Of a stretch of DNA of 64,000 bases, positions 1 through 8,112 are shown one piece after another. This stretch comes from Tamlana sp038148895 (GTDB lineage: Bacteria; Bacteroidota; Bacteroidia; Flavobacteriales; Flavobacteriaceae), in NCBI GenBank assembly GCA_038148895.1, contig JBBVGQ010000001.1. One strand, 5' to 3'. The notes below the pieces were generated by a model. The model was not told where the DNA came from. It did no database searches and saw nothing but the letters and a program-made list of their open reading frames with translations. The translations under genes and the position numbers were made by a program. The number at the start of each line of letters is the position of its first letter. The stretch's first letter is position 1.

Positions 1-2560
1 ATGAATATTGCCATTTTTTAAATCGGAATAAAATATAAAGGAACACCACAATCAATGACCCTAAAATAGCCCAGATTGAAGCTTGTTTAATATCATCGGC
101 AATGGTTGGTGTTACTTTGTAAGATTCCAATAACCCTACTTGTTTATTTTCGTCATTTAAATCGATAAACTGCTCATATGAAATACCCTCTAAATGAGGC
201 ACCAAAGCAGTGTAAAGTGTTTTTCTGATTTCTTCATCAACATCGGCACCAGATTCATTTACTTTAAATTTGGTTGTAATTTTCAATTGGTTGGCATCTC
301 CAAAAGTTTTGGCATCTGCACTTGAAAATACGCCAGGCTGTGATAACAGATTTGTGATTTCTTCTGCACTAACATCTTGGGCAAAACGAACTTGATACGT
401 TCTACCTCCAACAAAATCTACACCTTGATCCAATCCTTTTGTGAACAAAGACCCTAAACTTAAGACGATAAATGCTCCCGAAACGATATAAGCAAGTTTA
501 CGTTTTTTAAGGAATTCAATATTGATGTTTCTGAAAAGGTTTCTGGTTATTCCAGTAGAGAAATCCAGTTTACCTCCTCTATTCACATACCAATCGATTA
601 ACAATCTAGTTATGAAAATTGCAGTAAATAAAGAAGTTAAAATACCTATAAGTAAGGTTGTAGCAAATCCTTTGATTGGGCCTGTACCGAATACAAATAG
701 GATAAGCGCTGTTAAACCTGTTGTAATGTTGGCATCCAAAATGGACGATAAGGCGTTACCAAATCCATCTTTAATAGATTCCAGCTGCCCTTTTCCTTTT
801 AACAATTCTTCACGAATACGCTCATAAATAAGTACGTTGGCATCAACCGACATACCTATAGTAAGCACGATACCCGCAATACCTGGTAATGTTAACACAG
901 CACCTAAACCAGATAAAACCCCAAAGATTAAAAGGATGTTTAATAACATGGCTATATCGGCAAAAATACCCGCTTTTCCGTAATAAAAAAGCATCCAAAG
1001 CAATACTAAAGCCAATGCAATCATGAATGATGTTGTACCACTATCAATAGCTTCTTGACCCAATGATGGACCAACAACTTCACTTTGGATTATGTCTGCT
1101 GAAGCTGGCAATTTACCTGCACGCAAAACGTTGGCCAAATCGATGGCTTCATTTAGGGTGAAATCTCCAGAAATGGAAGAACGTCCTCCCGCTATAGGGC
1201 CTGAAGTTACACCCGGAGCTGAATACACTACATCATCCAATACAATGGCGATTTGGCTTCCTTGCTGATAGGCATTGCCCGTCATTTCCTCCCAAATTTT
1301 AGCACCTTTAGAGTTCATCTGCATGGCCACTTCTGGTCTGTTACCCACAGGGCTAAATTCGTTGCTGGCGTCGGTTACTACGGCGCCGCTTAATGGTGGC
1401 ACATCTTCTCTATTACCAACCAAAGCATATAAGTCAACCAACTCGCTATCCTTTTCAGGTTTGCCAAAAACGAACTTTGTATAGCGCATTTCCGCTGGAA
1501 GCAATGCTCTTACTTCTGGCATGTTTAAATAATCAAGAACAGTTTGTTTGTCTTTAATAGCAAACTTTGCGATGATTGGACCACCTTGGTAGCCAATTCC
1601 TTTTATTAATTTCCCTAATGGGTTGTTATTGGTGTTTACCGCAGTTGAATCGGTTTGACTATCCCCCAACAATTCATCGATTTGTGAATCTTGGGCATCT
1701 TCCTGATCTTGGCTTTCAACTTCTTCAGTTTTAGCCTCATCTTCAACAATATCCTTTAAAACTGCATCCGCTTGACCTAAAAATTGATAGAATTGCTCAC
1801 CTTTGTAAGCATCCCAAAACTCCAATTGTGCAGTACTTTGCAATAAAGATTTTGCTCTTTCTACATCTTTAACACCTGGCAATTCAACCAAAATACGGCC
1901 CGATGTTCCTAAACGCTGAATATTTGGTGAGGTTACACCAAACTCATCAATACGCTTACGCAATACTTCAAAAGCAGAAACGATGGACTCATCAATTTTA
2001 GTTTCAATGATGCCTTTAACCTCATCATCACTCATGCTTCCATCAATTTCGCCATCCAATTCCTTGGTGTAAAAAATATCTGGAGAAGCCAATTTTGTAT
2101 CACCTTTTATGGCATCAAAAGCGGTGAAAAAATCTTGTAAATAGGTATTCTGACTGTTTTTTTGAAGTTCTGAAGCATCATCTAAAGCCTTATTGAAAAC
2201 AGGGTCGCTAGTATTATTGGCCAAGCCTTTTAAGATATCCTTTACAGAAACTTGAAGTATAACATTAATACCTCCTTTTAAATCTAAGCCAAGGTTCATG
2301 GCTTTTTGCTTCACCTCGTTATAAGTGAATTTTGCAACACCGATATTAAAAACCGTATCGGTAGCAATCGATTGAAGATAATTAGCCTCTTCTTGACTAC
2401 GCTTTGCACGGTAATCATCCTCAGTATCAGAAATTTTGTTGATGGCCATTTCTTCGGCCTCTTTTTCAATTGAACTTGCTTTGAATGTGAATGAAAGCTG
2501 GTAAATACTTACCAAACCAAACAAAATAGCAAACAATTTTACTAATCCTTTATTTTGCAT
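1..2560 (-). CDS. secDF: Protein translocase SecDF fusion, C-terminus beyond window
   Basis: The reading frame starts at an ATG read at 2560-2558 and stays open to the left edge (853 codons), so the last part of SecF is missing. SecDF uses the proton gradient to pull secreted proteins through SecYEG at the inner membrane. After one N-terminal membrane segment comes the SecD signature NLGLDLKGG near residues 89-97. A Gln/Glu/Ser-rich periplasmic section follows, then the SecD membrane block, then the SecF signature GVDFVGGRTY near residue 715. The window ends inside the following membrane helices. A fused SecD-SecF is usual in Bacteroidota. A TAnnTTTG promoter lies at 2597. Identification is secure from the motifs and order; only the C-terminus is unseen. 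Confidence 0.95.
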   Translation of the reverse strand, partial: MQNKGLVKLFAILFGLVSIYQLSFTFKASSIEKEAEEMAINKISDTEDDYRAKRSQEEANYLQSIATDTVFNIGVAKFTYNEVKQKAMNLGLDLKGGINVILQVSVKDILKGLANNTSDPVFNKALDDASELQKNSQNTYLQDFFTAFDAIKGDTKLASPDIFYTKELDGEIDGSMSDDEVKGIIETKIDESIVSAFEVLRKRIDEFGVTSPNIQRLGTSGRILVELPGVKDVERAKSLLQSTAQLEFWDAYKGEQFYQFLGQADAVLKDIVEDEAKTEEVESQDQEDAQDSQIDELLGDSQTDSTAVNTNNNPLGKLIKGIGYQGGPIIAKFAIKDKQTVLDYLNMPEVRALLPAEMRYTKFVFGKPEKDSELVDLYALVGNREDVPPLSGAVVTDASNEFSPVGNRPEVAMQMNSKGAKIWEEMTGNAYQQGSQIAIVLDDVVYSAPGVTSGPIAGGRSSISGDFTLNEAIDLANVLRAGKLPASADIIQSEVVGPSLGQEAIDSGTTSFMIALALVLLWMLFYYGKAGIFADIAMLLNILLIFGVLSGLGAVLTLPGIAGIVLTIGMSVDANVLIYERIREELLKGKGQLESIKDGFGNALSSILDANITTGLTALILFVFGTGPIKGFATTLLIGILTSLFTAIFITRLLIDWYVNRGGKLDFSTGITRNLFRNINIEFLKKRKLAYIVSGAFIVLSLGSLFTKGLDQGVDFVGGRTYQVRFAQDVSAEEITNLLSQPGVFSSADAKTFGDANQLKITTKFKVNESGADVDEEIRKTLYTALVPHLEGISYEQFIDLNDENKQVGLLESYKVTPTIADDIKQASIWAILGSLIVVFLYILFRFKKWQYS

Positions 2561-2596
2561 GTGTATAAATTTAGTTGGTCAAATTTTTAAAACGGG

Positions 2597-2627
2597 CAAA
2601 TATATCATTTACCTCAAGATTTGACAA
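2597..2627 (-). promoter_or_regulatory. secDF promoter (TTG-N20-TATATTTG)
   Basis: On the minus strand TTG (2627-2625), 20 bases, then TATATTTG (2604-2597) match the Bacteroidota -33/-7 pattern. The -7 element ends 36 bases before the secDF ATG. Confidence 0.65.
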
Positions 2628-2729
2628 TTTTTATTTTAATATGAATTTGCAGCCACGCTTTTTCAACAACGAAAGCCACCTTTTAAATTGAATTTTATGG
2701 AATTATGAAACTTAAACAAGTCTCTTTTT

Positions 2730-3347
2730 TTAACAAACAGGCCCTGCCCTGCCTTCGGGTATTTTATGTGAAGTATTCTTTATAGCTATCGCAATGTTTT
2801 TGCGAATTGTATTTGGCCGTTTTGTAAAATCTGCTTCCCCTTTTAAATCCGTTGGGTTAAAAAACAGATTGATATTAGGCTCTAACGAACGGTTACTTTT
2901 AACCTCAACCTCTAGAACAATGGCTCCGTTTAAATCACCTTTGGTATCATTCCCATTTTGAATTTCATAAACATCAAGGTCGAAATAAACCTTATCATTA
3001 AAAGGAAGGTGTGATTTATTTTCTTTTGTAGGGTTATCGGAAAAGTCGAATGCTAAAACCTCATTATTGGAGAGGATTTCTTTAATACTTGCAGTATCAG
3101 CATCACTGAAATATTCAATATTGATGCTTCCATTTTCAAGGTGTTTTACTTTTATGTTTTCCGCCCCTAAATCTTGAAGTTGCTTTTTAACCGAAGCAAT
3201 GGCGTATTGCGTATCATCAGAAGTTAAAGCAACATCTGAAAACTGCAATACTATTTCCTGATTTGGTAAAGTAACTTGTTGTTGGCTAACAACACCAAAT
3301 AAAGTAAGCGTAAAAATTAAAACACTAATGCACCATCTAGCAATCAT
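2730..3347 (-). CDS. Secreted hypothetical protein, 205 aa
   Basis: I do not recognise a named family. The first 22 residues form a signal peptide (Arg at position 4, a hydrophobic stretch, then SQQQ), so the mature protein is probably periplasmic or surface-associated. The rest is mixed alpha/beta with no membrane segment and no obvious catalytic motif. Residues 24-90 read like a small ferredoxin-like fold, reminiscent of the periplasmic P1 segments of SecD, but this is only an impression. It lies between mdh and secDF on the same strand. Its -7 element (3359-3352) ends only four bases before the ATG, so the mRNA is probably leaderless. Existence of the gene is likely; its function is unknown. 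Confidence 0.75.
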   Translation of the reverse strand: MIARWCISVLIFTLTLFGVVSQQQVTLPNQEIVLQFSDVALTSDDTQYAIASVKKQLQDLGAENIKVKHLENGSINIEYFSDADTASIKEILSNNEVLAFDFSDNPTKENKSHLPFNDKVYFDLDVYEIQNGNDTKGDLNGAIVLEVEVKSNRSLEPNINLFFNPTDLKGEADFTKRPNTIRKNIAIAIKNTSHKIPEGRAGPVC

Positions 3348-3351
3348 GCGC

Positions 3352-3359
3352 CAAATATA
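3352..3359 (-). promoter_or_regulatory. Promoter -7 element TATATTTG for a probably leaderless mRNA
   Basis: TATATTTG read on the minus strand ends at 3352, four bases before the ATG at 3347. With the usual spacing of 4-7 bases to the start site, transcription would begin at or next to the start codon. It directly follows the T-tract of the mdh terminator. Confidence 0.6.
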
Positions 3360-3392
3360 AAAAAATAAAGACTGTATTGCTACAGTCTTTAT
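3359..3392 (-). terminator. Intrinsic terminator after mdh
   Basis: A 12-bp perfect stem (3365-3376 with 3381-3392) has a 4-base loop. Read on the minus strand it is followed by a run of T. It lies 28 bases after the mdh stop. Confidence 0.85.
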
Positions 3393-3419
3393 AAAATTAA
3401 GTATTTTGCTGAAACTTGT

Positions 3420-4346
3420 TTAAACTTCCAACAAGTCGTTTGTTTTTTTAACACCTTCTGCACTGGCTTGCATGTGTGCTTTTTCAGCATCACTTAATGG
3501 CACGTCAACTATTTTTTCAATACCATTTTTTCCTATAATTACAGGAACACCTATACAGATATCACTTAAACCGTATTCACCTTCCAATAAGGTAGAACAA
3601 GGATAAATTTTCTTTTGATCGCAAGCAATAGCTTGAACCAATCCGCTAACTGCAGCACCTGGCGCATACCAAGCTGAAGTCCCCAATAATTTTGTAAGTG
3701 TAGCGCCTCCAACTTTAGTATCTTCCGCAACTTGAGCCAAACGCTCTTCACTTAAAAATTCTGAAACTTTGATACTGTTTCTTGTTGCATGGGATGTTAA
3801 TGGTACCATACCAGTATCACTATGTCCTCCTATAACCATACCATCAATGTCACTTATAGGGGCATCCAAAGCTTCTGCTAACCTGTATTTAAAACGAGCA
3901 GAATCTAAAGCTCCACCCATTCCAATAATTCTATTTTTTGGTAAGTTTAGTGATTTGTGCGCTAAATAAGTCATGGTATCCATTGGGTTGCTCACCACAA
4001 TTAAAATCATATTTGGAGAATGTTCCAATAAACTAGTAGCAACGGCTTTTACAATACCAGCGTTAATGCCAATTAATTCTTCACGTGTCATACCCGGTTT
4101 ACGAGGAATACCTGAGGTTATAACGCAAATATCACTATTTGACGTTTTACTGTAATCGTTTGTTACCCCTGTAATTTTTGTGTCAAAACCATTTAATGAT
4201 GCACACTGCATTAAATCCATAGCCTTTCCTTCTGCATAGCCTTCTTTTATATCAAGCAATACAACTTCTGAGGCAAAATTTTTAATGGCGATATATTCTG
4301 CGCAACTGGCACCTACTGCTCCAGCACCTACTACTGTTACTTTCAT
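3420..4346 (-). CDS. mdh: Malate dehydrogenase (NAD, LDH-like type)
   Basis: Interconverts malate and oxaloacetate with NAD in the TCA cycle, in the cytoplasm. At 308 residues it is full length for the LDH-like MDH group. Visible motifs are the Rossmann loop GAGAVGAS (residues 7-14), Asp32 at the end of beta-2 (NAD preference), the substrate loop with Arg82 and Arg88, SNPMDTMTY (119-127) and the catalytic GGHSDT with His175. It has its own terminator at 3359-3392, so it is probably transcribed alone. Citrate synthase of the same cycle is also in this window, at 47328. Confidence 0.95.
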   Translation of the reverse strand: MKVTVVGAGAVGASCAEYIAIKNFASEVVLLDIKEGYAEGKAMDLMQCASLNGFDTKITGVTNDYSKTSNSDICVITSGIPRKPGMTREELIGINAGIVKAVATSLLEHSPNMILIVVSNPMDTMTYLAHKSLNLPKNRIIGMGGALDSARFKYRLAEALDAPISDIDGMVIGGHSDTGMVPLTSHATRNSIKVSEFLSEERLAQVAEDTKVGGATLTKLLGTSAWYAPGAAVSGLVQAIACDQKKIYPCSTLLEGEYGLSDICIGVPVIIGKNGIEKIVDVPLSDAEKAHMQASAEGVKKTNDLLEV

Positions 4347-4462
4347 TTGATTTGTGTTTAGTTATATATTTGTTATTATTTTTTACGGAACAAAATTCTC
4401 GGTTTCACACCAAAAATTATATGATTTTGGTCATGCGAAATTACGAATTAATAAGCGTTTAA

Positions 4463-4495
4463 TAAAAAAGTGCGAGATAAAAATCTCGCACTTTT
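4463..4495 (-). terminator. Intrinsic terminator after the 4555-5568 gene
   Basis: A 12-bp perfect stem (4466-4477 with 4484-4495) with a 6-base loop is followed on the minus strand by TTTTTT. It lies 60 bases after the stop codon at 4555. Confidence 0.85.
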
Positions 4496-4554
4496 CAACA
4501 AAAATTAAATATAACTAACTAAAACTAAATAAATCCATTTTTAAATTCGCCGTA

Positions 4555-5568
4555 TCATCTAAATCCAAAATTCAATCCTACTGAAAAGGCATTAAATTCT
4601 GATAAGTGATATTCGGCATTGAGCCTAAAAAAGCCCAATTTTAATTTTGTTCCAATGGTTCCTCTAACAGAAGACACCTCACTTGAAATTGAAAAAGGGT
4701 CAACTATCGGTTGGGAGGTTAAAATACCATCCGTAACTATATACGTTCCCAACAAATCTGATTCTGATTTTCCTTTGATATAACCCAAACCTCCATAAAA
4801 ATTTATAACAGGAAGTTTGGTTGAAGCTATTAATTGAAATAGCCATGTGTTGGTTTTACTTTCAATGCGTTGGTTGTCACCCTGAATTCCTGAGGAATCT
4901 GTTAAATCATAAGACCCATCTAAATGAGTATATGCTACCAATCCTGAAATGGCTACTGGTAGAACTTTATCTGCTGGCAACCATTTGGTCATTTCAAATT
5001 GTAATCCAGCACCGTACATGCTTAAAGACACTTCTTCCGCATCAATTTTTGGCACAAAACGGGCTTTTATTTCAATCCCTTTGCTTAGCCCTAATGCACC
5101 TTGAATAAAGGCTGTAGGCAATAAATCAGCACTACTAGACCCAATACCGTTTGGTAATTCTATAATCTCTGTTTGATTTCCAAAAATGGGGTCTTCATAT
5201 TCCACTTCAACAAAAATTACTGGGTCGTTTTCACCAAGCACAGTTGAAACCATTTTGGATGCTGAATTATCAGGAAAAGTAATGTTATTGTAATCGGCCG
5301 TGTTCAAGTTGAACATCTTATTATCATCTTTTACAGATGATGCATTGGCTATAATTGAAATCTCAAATCCACCTAAAGGCTTGGCATCGGCCGTATTAAA
5401 CCAGTTGGCATTCATGCTGTGCATTAAGCCATTGGTACCGGGCATTAAATAACCATTTGCAAATCTTTGAGCGTCCTCAATACCTGCGGCAAGAAGTGCA
5501 TCAATGTCTTGTGCTTTGGACACAAAGCCAACCAAACTTAGTAGGACAAGTGGAAAAATCTTTTTCAT
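4555..5568 (-). CDS. Secreted barrel-like protein, DUF6588-type
   Basis: A 337-residue protein with a clear Sec signal peptide (MKKIF, hydrophobic core, cleavage after SKA before QDID). An N-terminal motif DIDALLAAGIEDAQRFANGYLMPG is followed by alternating beta-strand-like segments and a C-terminal aromatic residue pattern (GLNFGFR), typical of an outer-membrane beta-barrel. The N-terminal pattern resembles the DUF6588 family of Bacteroidota; I assign that from memory. No catalytic site is apparent. It is a single-gene unit with its own promoter (5587-5616) and terminator (4463-4495). Confidence 0.8.
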   Translation of the reverse strand: MKKIFPLVLLSLVGFVSKAQDIDALLAAGIEDAQRFANGYLMPGTNGLMHSMNANWFNTADAKPLGGFEISIIANASSVKDDNKMFNLNTADYNNITFPDNSASKMVSTVLGENDPVIFVEVEYEDPIFGNQTEIIELPNGIGSSSADLLPTAFIQGALGLSKGIEIKARFVPKIDAEEVSLSMYGAGLQFEMTKWLPADKVLPVAISGLVAYTHLDGSYDLTDSSGIQGDNQRIESKTNTWLFQLIASTKLPVINFYGGLGYIKGKSESDLLGTYIVTDGILTSQPIVDPFSISSEVSSVRGTIGTKLKLGFFRLNAEYHLSEFNAFSVGLNFGFR

Positions 5569-5586
5569 AATTTCGATTTGGTTTTA

Positions 5587-5616
5587 CAAACATAGGAAAA
5601 AAATCACGAAAAACAA
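5587..5616 (-). promoter_or_regulatory. Promoter TTG-N19-TATGTTTG
   Basis: TTG (5616-5614), 19 bases, TATGTTTG (5594-5587) on the minus strand, ending 18 bases before the ATG at 5568. Confidence 0.7.
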
Positions 5617-5668
5617 CATTTAATCGAAATTATTTGCATTTTAACGATATTATAGATATTAATGCCAC

Positions 5669-5705
5669 AAAAAAACACCCTTGATATTTCTATCAAGGGT
5701 GTTTT
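5669..5705 (-). terminator. Intrinsic terminator after gyrB
   Basis: A 15-bp perfect stem (5672-5686 with 5691-5705) with a TTTC/GAAA tetraloop is followed on the minus strand by a run of T. It starts 25 bases after the gyrB stop. Confidence 0.9.
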
Positions 5706-5729
5706 AAATTATATATTACTCTTTATTAT

Positions 5730-7679
5730 CTATGCATCAATATTTGCATAAATAGCGTTCTTTTCAATAAAATCTCTTCGTGGTGGTACTTCATCGCCCA
5801 TTAACATAGAGAATATTCTATCGGCTTCAGATCCGTTATCTATTTGAACCGAACGCAGTGTTCTGAACTCAGGATTCATGGTAGTGTCCCAAAGTTGTTC
5901 GGCATTCATCTCTCCCAGACCTTTGTAGCGCTGAATGTTGGCCGACCCTCCAAATTCCTCAACCAGTGCATCACGTTCCTTGTCATTCCAAGCATAAGCT
6001 TTTTTGTTGCCTTTTTTGACTAAGTACAATGGCGGAGTTGCGATATACACATGCCCATTTTCAATAAGCTCCTTCATATATCGGAAAAAGAACGTTAAAA
6101 TTAAAGTCGCTATATGGCTACCATCAATATCGGCATCACACATAATGACAATTTTATGATAGCGAAGTTTAGAAAGGTTCAACGCTTTGCTATCTTCTTC
6201 TGTCCCAATAGTAACCCCCAAAGCCGTAAAAATGTTTTTTATTTCTTCGTTCTCAAACACTTTGTGGGTCATAGCCTTTTCAACATTCAAGATTTTTCCA
6301 CGAAGCGGTAAAATAGCTTGGAAATTTCTATCCCTACCTTGTTTTGCAGTACCACCTGCAGAATCACCCTCTACCAAAAACACCTCACATTTTGCAGGGT
6401 CTTGCTCTGAACAATCCGATAATTTACCCGGCAAACCACCAATGCTCATAACAGTTTTACGTTGCACCATCTCACGTGCCTTTTGTGCTGCGTGACGTGC
6501 TTGTGCAGCCAAAATCACCTTTTGAACAATGGTCTTGGCATCGTCAGGATGTTCTTCAAGATAATCGGTTAGCATTTCTGAAACTGCTTGGCTTACCGAA
6601 GCTGAAACCTCACGGTTACCTAATTTGGTTTTGGTTTGTCCTTCAAATTGCGGTTCTGCAACTTTTACTGAAATAATAGCCGTTAATCCCTCTCGGAAAT
6701 CATCACCCGCTATTTCAAATTTTAAGTTTTTTAATAATCCTGACTCATCAGCATACTTTTTAAGCGTATGAGTTAAACCACGACGGAAACCAGACAAATG
6801 TGTACCACCTTCATGGGTGTTAATATTATTTACATAAGAATGAAGGTTCTCTGCATAAGAGGTATTATAAACCATCGCTACTTCAACAGGGATATCATTT
6901 TTTTCACCTTCAAACGCAATAACATCTTTCATCAAAGGTTCTCTGGTTGCATCAAGATATCTCACAAATTCTGTTAGACCTTCTTTTGAATGAAATGTTT
7001 CACCCTCAAAAGTACCATCACTTTTTTTCGTTCTCTTATCAACTAAATGAACCGTAATGCCTTTGTTAAGGAAGGCCAACTCGCGAAGTCTACTCGCTAA
7101 AGTATCATAACTATATTCAAGTGTTTGGGTAAAAATAATCGGATCCGGTTTGAAGGTAACCACTGTACCTCTTTTTTCAGTTTCACCAATTGATTTTACC
7201 GGATAAAGCGCCTTTCCACGCTCATATTCTTGCTCCCAAATTTGCCCATTTCTGTAAACGGTAGCCTTTAAATGTTGGGACAAAGCATTAACACAACTAA
7301 CACCTACACCGTGCAATCCACCAGAAACTTTATAAGAATCTTTATCAAACTTACCCCCGGCACCTATCTTGGTCATTACAACTTCGAGCGCAGACACGCC
7401 TTCCTTTTTGTGCAAATCCACAGGGATACCACGTCCGTCATCTTCAGTAGTAATAGAGTTGTCCTCATTTATGGTGACCGTAATATTGTTACAGTGCCCA
7501 GCCAAAGCCTCATCAATAGAGTTGTCTACCACCTCATAAACCAAATGGTGCAGACCACGCGTACCAACGTCTCCAATGTACATAGACGGACGCATGCGCA
7601 CATGTTCCATGCCCTCTAAAGCCTGAATGCTATCTGCCGAATAGTTATGCTTGTTAAATTCTTCTTTTGCTTCGCTCAT
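5730..7679 (-). CDS. gyrB: DNA gyrase subunit B
   Basis: ATPase subunit of DNA gyrase, which introduces negative supercoils together with GyrA. The 649 residues carry, in order, the GHKL ATPase motifs EVVDNSIDEALAG (near 49-61), DDGRGIPV and GGLHGVGVSCVNALS, the transducer domain, then the TOPRIM motifs VEGDSAGG and DADIDGSH and the conserved QRYKGLGEMN. It ends at the usual length without the large insertion of gamma-proteobacterial GyrB. gyrA is not adjacent. The 5' leader holds a promoter at 7756 and a terminator-like hairpin at 7721-7741. Identification is certain at family level; a ParE assignment is made unlikely by the strong match to GyrB motif wording and length. Confidence 0.96.
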   Translation of the reverse strand: MSEAKEEFNKHNYSADSIQALEGMEHVRMRPSMYIGDVGTRGLHHLVYEVVDNSIDEALAGHCNNITVTINEDNSITTEDDGRGIPVDLHKKEGVSALEVVMTKIGAGGKFDKDSYKVSGGLHGVGVSCVNALSQHLKATVYRNGQIWEQEYERGKALYPVKSIGETEKRGTVVTFKPDPIIFTQTLEYSYDTLASRLRELAFLNKGITVHLVDKRTKKSDGTFEGETFHSKEGLTEFVRYLDATREPLMKDVIAFEGEKNDIPVEVAMVYNTSYAENLHSYVNNINTHEGGTHLSGFRRGLTHTLKKYADESGLLKNLKFEIAGDDFREGLTAIISVKVAEPQFEGQTKTKLGNREVSASVSQAVSEMLTDYLEEHPDDAKTIVQKVILAAQARHAAQKAREMVQRKTVMSIGGLPGKLSDCSEQDPAKCEVFLVEGDSAGGTAKQGRDRNFQAILPLRGKILNVEKAMTHKVFENEEIKNIFTALGVTIGTEEDSKALNLSKLRYHKIVIMCDADIDGSHIATLILTFFFRYMKELIENGHVYIATPPLYLVKKGNKKAYAWNDKERDALVEEFGGSANIQRYKGLGEMNAEQLWDTTMNPEFRTLRSVQIDNGSEADRIFSMLMGDEVPPRRDFIEKNAIYANIDA

Positions 7680-7720
7680 ATCCTAAATTTTATCTTATTT
7701 TAAGTTTAGTTGTATCTCAC

Positions 7721-7741
7721 AAAAAAATCCCGTTTTCGGGA
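7721..7741 (-). promoter_or_regulatory. Terminator-like hairpin in gyrB leader
   Basis: A 5-bp GC-rich stem (7728-7732 with 7737-7741) with a 4-base loop, followed on the minus strand by seven T. It lies only about 10 bases after the predicted gyrB start site, with no upstream minus-strand gene that would need terminating. Confidence 0.5.
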
Positions 7742-7755
7742 CCCTTGAACACAAA

Positions 7756-7763
7756 CAAATATA
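7756..7763 (-). promoter_or_regulatory. gyrB promoter -7 element TATATTTG
   Basis: Exact TAnnTTTG match on the minus strand, 76 bases before the gyrB ATG. I see no TTG at the usual distance upstream. Confidence 0.6.
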
Positions 7764-8078
7764 CGAAATTTCCACCCCATTATAAAGCATTTTATCGACT
7801 AAAGTATAAAATTATCAACATTTGTTAATTACTTGAAAATGTCTTAAATCGTCTAAAAAGTACCTTAAAATGGATATTGACCATTTTTAACGATTTAACA
7901 AAACACCGACATTAACAAAAATCGGCACAGCGGCTTTTTCGAAGTTTTTATCAATTAAAAAATCAGGAAAAACCTACCTCAAAAATCATAAAAAAACGCA
8001 ACTTTAATTCAAGCTTTGATAATTGGAAATTTATTCTTTAACATGATGTATGTCACTTTTTAGTATATTCATTCCGCC

Positions 8079-8086
8079 TAACTTTG
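8079..8086 (+). promoter_or_regulatory. Promoter -7 element TAACTTTG for the porin gene
   Basis: Exact TAnnTTTG match ending 26 bases before the ATG at 8113. It lies downstream of an in-frame ATG at 8050, which argues for the 8113 start. Confidence 0.6.
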
Positions 8087-8112
8087 CCTTGAATTTCAGA
8101 AATAAACGTTAC

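Larger units (their letters stand above)
7680..8112. other. Divergent intergenic region, gyrB / porin
   Basis: 433 bases without a gene. It holds the gyrB -7 element and leader hairpin on the left and the porin -7 element (8079-8086) on the right. The middle (about 7770-8070) is AT-rich. I see one near-match to a DnaA box (7813-7821) but no cluster, and nothing else I can name. Confidence 0.6.

Noticed and set aside
4821..5108. 95-codon plus-strand frame opposite the 4555-5568 gene
   Set aside because: It is fully antisense to a gene with a signal peptide, promoter and terminator; no independent evidence.
7800..8050. Possible replication origin next to gyrB
   Set aside because: Only one near-match to a DnaA box was seen and no dnaA or dnaN is adjacent.
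8050..8112. Upstream ATG for the porin gene
   Set aside because: It would put extra residues before a good signal peptide and lies upstream of the -7 element at 8079-8086.
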